A stretch of 64,000 nucleotides of DNA from Nocardioides aquaticus. Lineage in GTDB: Bacteria > Actinomycetota > Actinomycetes > Propionibacteriales > Nocardioidaceae. A program made the translations under genes and the position numbers. The stretch covers positions 4,092,001-4,156,000 of the forward strand of contig NZ_CP075371.1 in assembly GCF_018459925.1 (NCBI RefSeq), read 5' to 3'. Every line of letters begins with the position of its first letter. Within the stretch, counting starts at the first letter, position 1. The notes beneath the pieces were generated by a model. It was given only the letters and a program-made list of their open reading frames with translations, was not told the origin of the DNA and ran no database searches. Positions 33,221 to 45,600 of the stretch are shown here, one piece after another.

Positions 33221-34324
33221 ATGGTTGAGGTACACCACGGACTCGAGGGCGTCGTCGCCTTCGAGTCGGAGATCGCGGAGCCCGACAAGGAGGGCTCGGC
33301 GCTGCGCTACCGCGGCGTCGACATCGAGGAGATCGTCGGCCGGGTGCCGTTCGAGAACGTCTGGGGCCTGCTCATCGACGGCTCGTACGACCCGGGCCTG
33401 CCGCCCGCGGAGGCCTACAACATCCCGGTCCACACCGGCGACGTGCGCGTCGACGTCCAGGCCGCGATCGCGATGCTCGCCCCGGCCTTCGGCTTCCGCC
33501 AGACCTACGACATCTCCGACGAGCAGGCCCGCGCGGACCTCTCCCGGGTCGCGGTCATGGTGCTGTCCTACGCCGCGCAGTCCGCACGCGGGCTGAACAA
33601 CGCCGTCGTCCCGCAGTCCGAGGTCGACCAGGGCGGCACCCTCGCGGAGAAGTTCCTGATCCGCTGGAAGGGCGAGGCCGACCCCAAGCACGTCAAGGCG
33701 ATCGACGCCTACTGGAGCAGCGCGGCCGAGCACGGCATGAACGCCTCCACCTTCACCGCCCGCGTGATCACCTCCACCGGCGCCGACGTGGGCGCCGCCT
33801 TCTCCGGCGCCATCGGCGCGATGAGCGGCCCGCTGCACGGCGGTGCGCCCTCGCGCGTGCTCGGCATGATCGGCGACGTCGAGGAGTCCGGCGACGCCGA
33901 GGGCTACGTCAAGGGCCTGCTGGACCGCGGCGACCGCCTGATGGGCTTCGGCCACCGCGTCTACCGCGCCGAGGACCCCCGCGCCCGCGTGCTGCGCCGC
34001 ACCGCCAAGGAGCTGAACGCGCCCCGCTACGAGGTCGCCGAGGCCCTCGAGAAGGCCGCGCTGAAGGAGCTCAAGGAGCGCCGCCCCGACCGCGTGCTCG
34101 AGACCAACGTCGAGTTCTGGGCCGCGATCGTCCTCGACTTCGCCGAGGTCCCGCCGCACATGTTCACCTCGATGTTCACCTGCGCGCGCACCGGCGGCTG
34201 GTCGGCGCACATCCTGGAGCAGAAGCGCACCGGGCGCCTGATCCGCCCCTCGGCCGTCTACACCGGCCCGGGCGAGCGCAGCGCCAGCGACATCGAGGGC
34301 TGGAAGAGCGCCTGGGGCGAGTGA
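33221..34324 (+). CDS. Citrate synthase (type II, short form)
   Basis: 367 residues. It condenses acetyl-CoA and oxaloacetate to citrate. The short, non-NADH-sensing length resembles citrate synthase 2 of actinobacteria. Seen: VEVHHGLEGVVAFESEIAEPD at the start, ALRYRGVDIEEIV, catalytic EHGMNASTFTARV (His near 176), SGPLHGGAPSRVLGM (His near 205), GFGHRVYRAEDPRARVL (His near 250, with the Asp), and RPSAVYTGPGER at the end. GAAGGAG precedes the ATG at 33221. Since 2-methylcitrate synthases share this fold, a propionate role is possible but less likely. A 23-bp perfect hairpin follows the stop. Confidence 0.93.
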   Translation: MVEVHHGLEGVVAFESEIAEPDKEGSALRYRGVDIEEIVGRVPFENVWGLLIDGSYDPGLPPAEAYNIPVHTGDVRVDVQAAIAMLAPAFGFRQTYDISDEQARADLSRVAVMVLSYAAQSARGLNNAVVPQSEVDQGGTLAEKFLIRWKGEADPKHVKAIDAYWSSAAEHGMNASTFTARVITSTGADVGAAFSGAIGAMSGPLHGGAPSRVLGMIGDVEESGDAEGYVKGLLDRGDRLMGFGHRVYRAEDPRARVLRRTAKELNAPRYEVAEALEKAALKELKERRPDRVLETNVEFWAAIVLDFAEVPPHMFTSMFTCARTGGWSAHILEQKRTGRLIRPSAVYTGPGERSASDIEGWKSAWGE

Positions 34325-34329
34325 GCCCC

Positions 34330-34379
34330 AGGTCGTGGGTCGGAGGACGCGCCCTGGCGCGTCCTCCGACCCACGACCT
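34330..34379 (+). terminator. 23-bp perfect hairpin after citrate synthase
   Basis: 34330-34352 pairs perfectly with 34357-34379 across a 4-nt CCTG loop. It lies 5 bp after the citrate synthase stop and 13 bp before the GNAT start, with no T-run. The stem is longer than most intrinsic terminators here and could equally be a mobile palindrome. Confidence 0.65.
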
Positions 34380-34391
34380 CCTCCCTCCACC

Positions 34392-34955
34392 ATGAGCAGA
34401 CCCGTCCTCACCACCGAGCGGATGCGCCTCGAGCCGTTGACGGCCGCGCACACCGACCTCCTGGTCGAGCTCGACGCCGATCCGGAGGTGCTCCGGCTCG
34501 TCCACGGTCGTGCGCTCGCCCGGGATGAGGTCGTCGGTACCTTCATGCCGCGGCGCACCCGGCCCGACGCCGACGCCCGTGGTCTCGGTTTCTGGGTCGG
34601 ATGGTCGCGCACCGACCCGACCCGGTGGCTCGGGTGGTGGTGCCTCATCCCGGACGGGACCGACCGTGGCTCCGCCGAGCTCGGCTACCGCCTCCGACGC
34701 ACGGCGTGGGGACACGGCCTCGCCACCGAGGGTGGCCGGGCGCTGCTGGCGCACGCCTTCGGCACGGCCGGGCTCGACCGGGTGTGGGCCGAGACCATGA
34801 CGGTCAACACCGGGTCGCGCGGCGTGCTGCGGAAGCTCGGCCTCACCGAGCGCAGGATCCGGGTGGACGAGGAGAAGCGGGCGATCCCGGGCTGGGAGCA
34901 CGGCGTCGTGACCCTCGACCTCGACGCGCCGCGCCCGGGCCCCCGGCGGACCTGA
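34392..34955 (+). CDS. GNAT-family N-acetyltransferase (RimJ/RimL-like)
   Basis: 187 residues. It acetylates an amine, in this subgroup often protein N-termini or an amino sugar. Seen: LTTERMRLEPLTAAHTDLLVELDADPEVLRLV (first strand and helix), FWVGWSRTDPTRWLGWWCLIP, AELGYRLRRTAWGHGLATEGGRALLAHAFGTAGLDRVWAETM (the acetyl-CoA P-loop, R-x-x-G-x-G/A variant RRTAWGHGLA, near 102-112), and NTGSRGVLRKLGLTER. The ATG at 34392 sits after the hairpin. It is convergent with DUF2252, 3 bp between stops. Confidence 0.9.
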   Translation: MSRPVLTTERMRLEPLTAAHTDLLVELDADPEVLRLVHGRALARDEVVGTFMPRRTRPDADARGLGFWVGWSRTDPTRWLGWWCLIPDGTDRGSAELGYRLRRTAWGHGLATEGGRALLAHAFGTAGLDRVWAETMTVNTGSRGVLRKLGLTERRIRVDEEKRAIPGWEHGVVTLDLDAPRPGPRRT

Positions 34956-34958
34956 CGG

Positions 34959-38895
<3,937 letters not shown>

Positions 38896-38997
38896 ACGTC
38901 GTCCGGGGCCGATTACCCCCGGAGGTGTGCCCTGCCACGCGCGCGGCACGCAGGGTGGTGGGTCCGGCGCGACGAGGCGTCGGGCGGAGGAGACCCG

Positions 38998-39549
38998 ATG
39001 AGCCCGATCAACGCCGTGCTCGGCGCCGCCACCCGACCGGCCCAGGCCGCGGCCGACCTGGTCGGGTCCGCCTGGCGGATCGTGGGTCGCGTCGACGAGG
39101 CCCTGGAGCGGGTCGAGAGGCTCATCGACGACGTCGCCGCCACCAACGCCCACGCCCAGGCGGTCGTCGACCGGGTCGACGCGACCAGCCTCCAGGCGGC
39201 CGAGGCGGTCGACCTGGGCACGGCCGAGCTGCGGCGCGCCGTCGGCGCGCTCGCGGAGCACCGCGCGACGCTGGAGCGGGCCGGGACCACCGCCGGCCAC
39301 GCCGCCGACGTGCTCGGCGCCCAGCACGTCGACGCCGTCGCCCACCTGCTCGAGCTGGTCCCGGACCTGCTCGACCTGGTGCTCCCCGCGCTGCGCGGGA
39401 TGGCCGACCTCACCCCCGAGCTCGACCAGCTCACCGAGCGCTTCGACAGCGTCGGGCAGATCGTCGAGGGGCTGCCGGGGGCGCAGCGGCTGCGCCGCCG
39501 CGGCGAGGAGCGCGAGCAGGACGCCGCCGACGAGCAGCAGCCGGTCTAG
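38998..39549 (+). CDS. Predicted helical protein of unknown function
   Basis: 183 residues, ATG after GGAGGAG. Almost entirely helical: Ala/Val/Asp/Glu/Leu heptad-like stretches such as VDEALERVERLIDDVAATNAHAQAVVDRVDATSLQAAEAVDLG, then HLLELVPDLLDLVLPALRGMADLTPELDQLTERF (residues about 120-153), and a charged Gln-rich tail. Similar actinobacterial proteins look like membrane-peripheral coiled-coil or apolipoprotein-like helices. I do not recognise a family. It shares a CTAG with the convergent macro-domain gene: both stop codons overlap at 39546-39549. Confidence 0.72.
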   Translation: MSPINAVLGAATRPAQAAADLVGSAWRIVGRVDEALERVERLIDDVAATNAHAQAVVDRVDATSLQAAEAVDLGTAELRRAVGALAEHRATLERAGTTAGHAADVLGAQHVDAVAHLLELVPDLLDLVLPALRGMADLTPELDQLTERFDSVGQIVEGLPGAQRLRRRGEEREQDAADEQQPV

Positions 39550-40073
39550 TCCCCTGCTGCATCCCCGGGTGCGTCGCCCAGGGCGTCCCGCAGCAGCGCC
39601 GCGGCCGCGGCGTCGTACGCCACCAGCCGCGCCTCGGTGACGCCGGTCGTCGCCGCCACCGAGCGCAGCGCCTCGACGGCCGCGGCCGCCGCGTCCTCGC
39701 GCGGCCAGCCGTAGACCCCGGCCGAGACCAGCGGGAAGGCGAGGGTGCGGGCACCGACCTCGTCGGCCACCTCGACCGCCCGTGTGTAGCAGGACAGCAG
39801 CAGGGCCCGGTCGGTCTCGCCTGCGCGGTGGTCGGGCCCGACGACGTGGACGACCCAGCGGGCCGGCAGGTCGCCCGCCGTCGTCCAGCCGGCGTCGCCG
39901 GTGGCCAGGCCGTGCGGGAAGCGACGTACGCAGTCCTCCAGCACGGCCGGTCCCCCAGCGCGGTGGATCGCCCCGTCCACCCCGCCGCCGCCGCGCAGGT
40001 GCCGGTTGGCGGCGTTGACGACCGCGTCGACGTGCTGCTGCGTCAGGTCGCCCTCGACCACCGTGATCTCCAT
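39546..40073 (-). CDS. Macro-domain protein (O-acetyl-ADP-ribose deacetylase-like)
   Basis: 175 residues from the ATG at 40073, which has GAGGGG upstream; a longer reading from 40109 is less likely. The macro domain binds ADP-ribose and often hydrolyses O-acetyl-ADP-ribose, the sirtuin by-product. Seen: MEITVVEGDLTQQHVDAVVNAANRHLRGGGGVDGAIHRAGG (1-41, substrate Asn and Asp and the GGGGVDGAIH loop), WVVHVVGP, and FPLVSAGVYGWP (near 120-131). A sirtuin is encoded 19 kb away, so a functional link is possible but not shown. The tail is Ala/Gly/Asp repeats. Confidence 0.92.
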   Translation of the reverse strand: MEITVVEGDLTQQHVDAVVNAANRHLRGGGGVDGAIHRAGGPAVLEDCVRRFPHGLATGDAGWTTAGDLPARWVVHVVGPDHRAGETDRALLLSCYTRAVEVADEVGARTLAFPLVSAGVYGWPREDAAAAAVEALRSVAATTGVTEARLVAYDAAAAALLRDALGDAPGDAAGD

Positions 40074-40162
40074 GCCGGTCCCCTCGTCGTCGCGACGCGC
40101 CGCGATCACTGCTGCGCGGCGCGGGTCAGCCTCAGCGTGGCACGCACCCGCCGCGCCAGCCG

Positions 40163-40236
40163 GCTGTAACGCTGTGTTACTTCATCTGGTGCAGCGCCAC
40201 GACGGTGCACCAGAGGAAGTAACACAGCGTTACAGC
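40163..40236. repeat. 31-bp near-perfect inverted repeat with embedded small palindromes
   Basis: 40163-40193 pairs with 40206-40236 with one mismatch, across a 12-nt centre. Each arm contains a GTAAC-N5-GTTAC palindrome (40166-40180 and its mirror). The sequence is clearly richer in A/T than its surroundings. It lies between the macro-domain start (40073) and the propeller-like gene stop (40281), both on the minus strand. Confidence 0.85.
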
Positions 40237-40280
40237 GCGGGCCGGGCGCCACCAGCCCGCCCACCGCGCGTTACGCCCCG

Positions 40281-41315
40281 TCAGCGCGGCCTGAGCGAGC
40301 GGAGCAGCACGACGAGCACGCCGACCAGGAACACCCCGCCGACCAGCCAGGGGCCGACGCCCGGGCCGCGGTCGAGCGCGTCGGTGGCGACCGGCGCGTC
40401 GTACGCCCCCGGCGGGGTGACCACGGCCGGGTCCTCGGGCTGCGCCGCCGGCGACCCCTCCGGCAGTGGCGCGACCGCCTCGGCGAGGGCCTGCGGCATC
40501 GGGGCGCGCAGCACCTGGCTGTCCGCGCCCTCGCTGCTGACGAGCACCTGGAACTCGCCGTCGACCTCGTCGACCGCGATCCCCTCGCCCTGCTCCTGCT
40601 CGGGCAGGTCGAAGGAGCCGACGTCGCGCAGGTCGGGCCAGGAGTAGACGGTGGCCGAGCCGTAGTCGCGCACCACGAGGTGCCGGCCGTCGGGGAAGAA
40701 CGCCCCGTCGGTGGCGAAGCCGCGGACGTCGCCGAGCTCGCGCAGCCGCACCGGCTCGACCGGTGCCGGCGCCCCGACCGACGGCGGCACGGCGTCCGGC
40801 GGGACCTCGTAGAGCGCCCCGCCCAGCACGACCTTGCTCGCCACCAGGACCCGCCCGGAGACGGGGTCGACCATCAGGGTCTCGGCGTCGCGGGGCCCGT
40901 CGGGGTAGACCAGCTCGACCGCGGAGGCGGCGTCGACCTCCTGCTCGCCCGGCCCGACCGGCACCCGCAGGATGCTCACCGAGTCGCGCACGCCGCCGTT
41001 GTCGCCGATGTCGCCGACGAGGACGTCGTCCTCCAGCGGGGCCAGCGCCTCGACGTCGCGGGCCTCGCCCCACGTCGTGGTCCCGACGGTCCGACCGTCG
41101 GCGTCGACGGTGAAGACCCGGCCCTCGTCGCCGGAGTCGTTGGTCGTCACGACCCGGCCGCCGTCGAGGGCGACCAGCCCGCTCGACTCGACGATCGCCG
41201 GGTCGGCGAACGTCAGCACGACCTTGCGCTCGACCTCGGGCGTGATCGCGAGCGCGCCGCCGACCAGGAAGGGCACCGCGACGGCGACCCCCAGGTAGCG
41301 GCGGAGCTCAAGCAC
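40281..41315 (-). CDS. Membrane-anchored beta-propeller-like protein
   Basis: 344 residues, GTG start at 41315, overlapping the methyltransferase stop by 8 bp. N-terminal hydrophobic anchor LGVAVAVPFLVGGALAI, then repeated short beta motifs of a propeller-like outside domain: SSGLVALDGGRVVTTNDSGDEGRVFTVDADGRTV, ARDVEALAPLEDDVLVGDIGDNGGVRDSVSILRV, DAETLMVDPVSGRVLVASK, and GFATDGAFFPDGRHLVVRDYGSATVYSW. A C-terminal transmembrane helix WLVGGVFLVGVLVVLLRSLR ends in RPR. I do not know a function. It is the last gene of the long minus-strand operon. Confidence 0.8.
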   Translation of the reverse strand: MLELRRYLGVAVAVPFLVGGALAITPEVERKVVLTFADPAIVESSGLVALDGGRVVTTNDSGDEGRVFTVDADGRTVGTTTWGEARDVEALAPLEDDVLVGDIGDNGGVRDSVSILRVPVGPGEQEVDAASAVELVYPDGPRDAETLMVDPVSGRVLVASKVVLGGALYEVPPDAVPPSVGAPAPVEPVRLRELGDVRGFATDGAFFPDGRHLVVRDYGSATVYSWPDLRDVGSFDLPEQEQGEGIAVDEVDGEFQVLVSSEGADSQVLRAPMPQALAEAVAPLPEGSPAAQPEDPAVVTPPGAYDAPVATDALDRGPGVGPWLVGGVFLVGVLVVLLRSLRPR

Positions 41316-42543
41316 CAGGCGTCCCGAGCAGCTCCCCGAGCCGCGGGCGCACGCCCCACGTCCTGACCAGCTCGTCGTACTCCTCGCGCTGCTCCCCCGC
41401 CACCGGCGCACCGGTGCGGGTGGCACGCAGCAGCGTGTTGCGCGGCGTGTGCTCGCTGCCCACGAACTCCACGACCTCGACGCGGTAGCCCTCCAGGCGC
41501 AGCAGCGAGGCGCGCAGCGCGTCGGTGAGGGTGTCGGCGAAGCGCTCGCGGAGGATCCCGTGCCGGGTCAGGGCGGCGTACGGCGCGGGGGTCGCCGCCG
41601 CGCGCAGCTGCGCGGCCACGTCGTGGTGGCAGCACGGCGCGGCCAGCGCGACGGGCGCCTGCCAGGCAGCGGCGCGGGCCAGGGCGTCGTCGGTCGCGGT
41701 GTCGCAGGCGTGCAGCGCGAGCACCACCTCCGGGGCGGGGGCGAGCGCGACGTCCTCGATGCTGCCGACCACGAACTCCGCACGGCCGTCGCCGAAGGCG
41801 CCGGAGGCGGCCAGCCGCTCCGCCACGGCGGTGTTGTGCTCGCGGGACTGCTCCTTGACGTCCACCCCGGTGACGACCACGGGCAGGCCGCGCACGCCGG
41901 CGAGGTAGCGCAGCGCGGCAAAGGTCAGGTACGCGTTGCCGCACCCGAGGTCGACCACCCGCAGCGGGTCCTCCACGGTCGGGCGGCGCAGGTGGCCCTT
42001 GTCGAGGGCGTCGGTGACCGTCGTCTCGAGCAGCCGCAGGAACTCCTCGACCTGCCGGTGCTTGGCGACCCGGGTCGGCTTGACCCGGCCCCGCTCGTCG
42101 GTGATCCCCAGCGCGGCGAAGACGGGGTCGCCGTCGTCGAGCAGCCGCGCCTTGTCGCGGTCGTGGCCGCGGTCGACCTCGACCGGGGTCTCGCGCCGCT
42201 CGGTGCGGACCAGCGCCTCGAGCTTCTTGGTCGCCCGGCCCTGGTAGGTCTGGGTCGTCGTCTCGACCAGCCAGTTCCCGTACCCCTGCGCGAGGAGCGC
42301 GTCGACGGCGTCGTCGGCGGCCCGCCCCGGCTCGTGGTTGCTGGTGTGGGCCTGCGTGGCGTCGTACGCGGTCACCTGCAGGCGGCGCCCGGCGCGCAGG
42401 TCGACCCAGCGCAGCTCGACGCGACGCCACGACGGCGGCTCCTGGCCCCGCCGGCGCCCGGACAGCACGGCGCGGACGAGCGTGTCGGGGTCGAGGACGT
42501 CGGCGCGGACCCGCTCGAGGGCGCCCGCCAGCGGCTCGGCCAC
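41308..42543 (-). CDS. SAM-dependent methyltransferase (class I, PF13679-like)
   Basis: 411 residues, GTG start at 42543. An N-terminal about 175-residue domain with WRRVELRWVDLRAGRRLQVTAYDATQAHTSNHEPG, then the Rossmann methyltransferase: RVVDLGCGNAYLTFAALRYLA (SAM loop, near 206-226), VTGVDVKEQSREHNTAVAERL, FVVGSIEDVALAP, VVLALHACDTATDDALARA (near 285-303) and VALAAPCCHHDVAAQL. The His-Ala-Cys-Asp and PCCHH motifs resemble the METTL25/RRNAD1-type family. Such enzymes modify rRNA or proteins; the target is not shown. It is coupled to the membrane micro-protein (1 bp gap) and to the propeller gene. Confidence 0.88.
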   Translation of the reverse strand: MAEPLAGALERVRADVLDPDTLVRAVLSGRRRGQEPPSWRRVELRWVDLRAGRRLQVTAYDATQAHTSNHEPGRAADDAVDALLAQGYGNWLVETTTQTYQGRATKKLEALVRTERRETPVEVDRGHDRDKARLLDDGDPVFAALGITDERGRVKPTRVAKHRQVEEFLRLLETTVTDALDKGHLRRPTVEDPLRVVDLGCGNAYLTFAALRYLAGVRGLPVVVTGVDVKEQSREHNTAVAERLAASGAFGDGRAEFVVGSIEDVALAPAPEVVLALHACDTATDDALARAAAWQAPVALAAPCCHHDVAAQLRAAATPAPYAALTRHGILRERFADTLTDALRASLLRLEGYRVEVVEFVGSEHTPRNTLLRATRTGAPVAGEQREEYDELVRTWGVRPRLGELLGTPGA

Positions 42544-42544
42544 C

Positions 42545-42637
42545 TCAGAACCTGCCCGACACAGCCGAGACCACGACCACCAGCAGCAGCGCGACCAGGG
42601 CCAGGGGGATGACGAGGCGGCGGTGGCGCGGGTTCAC
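42545..42637 (-). CDS. 30-residue single-pass membrane peptide
   Basis: Read from the minus strand: GTG at 42637 to TGA at 42545. Product MNPRHRRLVIPLALVALLL, then VVVVSAVSGRF. The shape is textbook for a small membrane protein: a positive Arg/His head, one 20-residue hydrophobic helix and a short tail, so it should sit in the plasma membrane with the head inside. The start overlaps the upstream dehydrogenase stop (GTGA 42634-42637) and the next GTG is 1 bp after its stop, a pattern that does not arise by accident. Function unknown. Confidence 0.7.
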   Translation of the reverse strand: MNPRHRRLVIPLALVALLLVVVVSAVSGRF

Positions 42638-45600
42638 CGCCGGCCCCGGCTGCTGCGGCGCCCGCGCAGGCGGGTGCGGAGCGACGGACGGGCCGTGGAC
42701 TGGTCCGCGGGGGCACCGAAGGCCAGCAGCTCGGACAGGTGCAGCGCCCGCAGCTGCTCAAGGTCGTCGAGCTGGACCCGGCAGGAGACGCCGTCGGCCA
42801 GCACGACCTTCGATCCCCGTGCGCGGACGGCCGGGAGCAGGTGCGTCTCGGCGACGGCGACCGACGTCTCGTAGTGCCCCTTCTCCATCCCGAAGTTGCC
42901 GGCCAGCCCGCAGCAGCCGGCCACGACGGTGACCGCGGCGCCGCAGCGCTCGAGGAGCGCCTTGTCGGCGTCGAAGCCGAGGATCGAGGCCTGGTGGCAG
43001 TGCGGCTGCACCAGCACCTCGACGTCCGACAGGTCCGGCAGCGCCAGCCGGCCCTGGTCGGCGAGGTCGGTCAGCACCTCGGCGAGGGTGCGGACCCCCT
43101 CAGCGACGACGGTGGCCTCCGGGGAGTCCACGAGCTCCTCGGCGTCCGAGCGCAGGGTCGCCAGGCAGGACGGCTCGAGGCCCACGACGGGCACGCCGGA
43201 GCCGACGTACGCCGAGAGGGTCGCCACGGTCCGGCCGACGATCCTGCGGGCCTGGTCGAGCTGGCCGGTGGTCACCCAGGTGAGCCCGCAGCACGCCGGC
43301 TCGGGGATGACCTCGGCCCGCAGGCCGGCGGCGCGCAGCAGGGCCAGGGCCGCCTGGCCGGTGTGCGGCGAGAGCTGGTCGGTGAAGGAGTCCGCCCAGA
43401 TCCAGACGTCCGGCGTGCCGGTGCCGCCCGGCGCCTCGCGCGCGGTCCGACGCAGGCCGCGGGCGGCCACGGTGGGCAGCGAGCGGCGGTGGTCGACGCC
43501 GGCGGCGGCGGTGGCCAGGCGCGCGGTCGGCGCGAAGCGGCCCGCGGCGTTCAGCACGGGCGCCAGCGGGGGCACCCGGCCGATCAGGGCGAGCCAGGTG
43601 GGCAGCCGACCCAGCGTGTAGTGGCTGAGCGGGCGGGTGCGGCCGCGGTAGGTCTGGTGCAGCACCTCGGACTTGTAGGTCGCCATGTCGACCCCGGTCG
43701 GGCAGTCCGAGGCGCAGCCCTTGCAGGACAGGCAGAGGTCGAGCGCCTCGTGCAGGGCGGGGTCGCGCAGGCCGGTCAGCGTGCCGCCCGGCCCGGCGTC
43801 GAGCGCCTCCTGGAGCACGCGGGCGCGGCCCCGGGTGCTGTCCTTCTCGTCCCGGGTGGCCTGCCACGAGGGGCACATCACGCCGGTCGACGACGCGGCG
43901 ACGCACTTGCCGACGCCGGTGCAGCGGTGGGCGGCGGTGGCGAGGTCGCCACCGTCGTGGAGCAGCCGCAGGCCCGCGTTGACCCGGGTGCGCGGGCGCG
44001 CGGGGCGGACGTCGGCCTCGACGGGCCGGGGGTCGACCAGGACGCCCGGGTTGAGCAGCCCGTCGGGGTCGCAGGCGTGCTTGACGGCGCCGAACAGGTC
44101 GATCGTGTGCGGGTCGTACATCAGCGGCAGCAGCGCGGAGCGGGCCCGGCCGTCGCCGTGCTCGCCCGAGAGCGAGCCTCCGTACTTCACCAGGCCGGTG
44201 GCGCTGGCCTCGAGGAACTCGCGGAAGGAGCGGCCGCCGTCGTCGAAGCGGAAGTCGATGCGGACGTGCACGCACCCGTCGCCGAAGTGGCCGTAGGGCA
44301 CCCCGTCGAGGCCGTGCTCGCGCAGCAGCGCGTCGAAGTCGCGCAGCCAGGACCCGAGGTGCTCGGGCGGTACGGCGGCGTCCTCCCACCCGGCGTGGGC
44401 GGGGCGGCTCAGGCTGCGCGCGGCCAGGCCGGCGCCGTCGTCGCGGATCCGCCACAGGGCGGTGGTCTCGCGGGGGTCGGTGATCAGCCGCGACTCCAGC
44501 GCGCCGGACTCCGCGCGCAGGCGGGCGACGAGGTCGGCGGCACCCTCGCCGGCGACCTCGGCGAACAGCCAGCCGCCGCCGCGGGGCAGGTCGGGGACGC
44601 TGCCGTGGCGGGCGCGGACCAGGTCGACGATCCGGGAGTCGAGGCCCTCGCAGGCCACCAGGCGGGCCCGGTCGTCGGGCGTGCCCGCGCCGCGCTCGGC
44701 GCCGAGGGCGAGCAGGGTCGGCACGGCGTCGGCGGCCTCGATCATCGAGGCGTAGCCCAGGACCAGCAGCAGCCGCTCGGGGTGGTCACGCACCAGGGAC
44801 ACGGTGGCCTCGCGGACCAGGGCCAGGGTGCCCTCGGAGCCGGTGACCAGGCGGTCCAGGCGGCGGCCGCGCTCGGGGAGCAGCTGCTCGAGGGCGTAGC
44901 CGGAGACCTGGCGGGAGAACTGGCCGAACGTCTGCCGCACGTGCGCGAGCTCGGCGTCGACGATCGCGGCGAGGCGGCGCTCGACGTCGCTGCCGTCGGG
45001 GTGGTCCAGGGACACGCCGTCGCGCACCCGGACCCGCTCGCCGGCGCCGGTGAGCAGGTCGAGGCCGACCACGTTGTCGGAGGTGCGGCCGTAGCCCAGC
45101 GCGCGCGAGCCGCAGGCGTTGTTGCCGATCATCCCGCCGATGGTGCAGCGGGTGTGGGTCGAGGGGTCGGGGCCGAAGCGCAGGCCGTGCTCGTGGGCGC
45201 GGGCCTGGAGCCGGGCGTGCACGACGCCGGGCTGCACCGTCGCGGTCTGCGCCTCGGAGTCCAGGGCCAGGATGCGGTTCAGGTGGCGGCCGGTGTCGAC
45301 CACGATCCCCGGCCCGACCGCGTTGCCGGCGATCGAGGTGCCGGCGCCGCGCATCGTGACCGGGACGCCGGTGGCGCGGGCCGCGTCCAGGACGGCGTCG
45401 ATCTCGTCGACGTGGCGCGGACGGGCGACCACCTGCGGGACCACGCGGTAGAGCGAGGCGTCGGCGGCGTAGAGCGAGCGGGTCAGGGCCGAGTCGTCGA
45501 CGTCGCTGACGCCACGCGCGCGCAGGGCGGCCGCGACGTCGCTGCCCGCCGCGTCGGTGGTGCCGGCCCCGGTGGTCGGGGGCAGGTCGACGGTCGTCAC
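42634..45600 (-). CDS. FAD/Fe-S D-2-hydroxyacid dehydrogenase (D-2-hydroxyglutarate dehydrogenase type)
   Basis: 988 residues, GTG start at 45600 (overlaps the upstream stop by 4 bp). Seen: the FAD-binding PCMH domain with VTMRGAGTSIAGNAVGPGIVVDT (about 71-93) and RCTIGGMIGNNACGSRALGYGRTSDNV (about 143-169), the FAD-oxidase C-terminal domain with GHFGDGCVHVRIDF and SLSGEHGDGRARS, and a ferredoxin-type pair of clusters CTGVGKC...MCPSW and CLSCKGCASDCPTGVDM. Then come two CCG domains (ACCGLTW, GCCGLAGNFGMEKG). This matches the YdiJ-like D-2-hydroxyglutarate oxidoreductases that pass electrons to quinone. It follows a hydroxyacid-oxoacid transhydrogenase gene, a meaningful partner. Confidence 0.9.
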   Translation of the reverse strand: MTTVDLPPTTGAGTTDAAGSDVAAALRARGVSDVDDSALTRSLYAADASLYRVVPQVVARPRHVDEIDAVLDAARATGVPVTMRGAGTSIAGNAVGPGIVVDTGRHLNRILALDSEAQTATVQPGVVHARLQARAHEHGLRFGPDPSTHTRCTIGGMIGNNACGSRALGYGRTSDNVVGLDLLTGAGERVRVRDGVSLDHPDGSDVERRLAAIVDAELAHVRQTFGQFSRQVSGYALEQLLPERGRRLDRLVTGSEGTLALVREATVSLVRDHPERLLLVLGYASMIEAADAVPTLLALGAERGAGTPDDRARLVACEGLDSRIVDLVRARHGSVPDLPRGGGWLFAEVAGEGAADLVARLRAESGALESRLITDPRETTALWRIRDDGAGLAARSLSRPAHAGWEDAAVPPEHLGSWLRDFDALLREHGLDGVPYGHFGDGCVHVRIDFRFDDGGRSFREFLEASATGLVKYGGSLSGEHGDGRARSALLPLMYDPHTIDLFGAVKHACDPDGLLNPGVLVDPRPVEADVRPARPRTRVNAGLRLLHDGGDLATAAHRCTGVGKCVAASSTGVMCPSWQATRDEKDSTRGRARVLQEALDAGPGGTLTGLRDPALHEALDLCLSCKGCASDCPTGVDMATYKSEVLHQTYRGRTRPLSHYTLGRLPTWLALIGRVPPLAPVLNAAGRFAPTARLATAAAGVDHRRSLPTVAARGLRRTAREAPGGTGTPDVWIWADSFTDQLSPHTGQAALALLRAAGLRAEVIPEPACCGLTWVTTGQLDQARRIVGRTVATLSAYVGSGVPVVGLEPSCLATLRSDAEELVDSPEATVVAEGVRTLAEVLTDLADQGRLALPDLSDVEVLVQPHCHQASILGFDADKALLERCGAAVTVVAGCCGLAGNFGMEKGHYETSVAVAETHLLPAVRARGSKVVLADGVSCRVQLDDLEQLRALHLSELLAFGAPADQSTARPSLRTRLRGRRSSRGRR

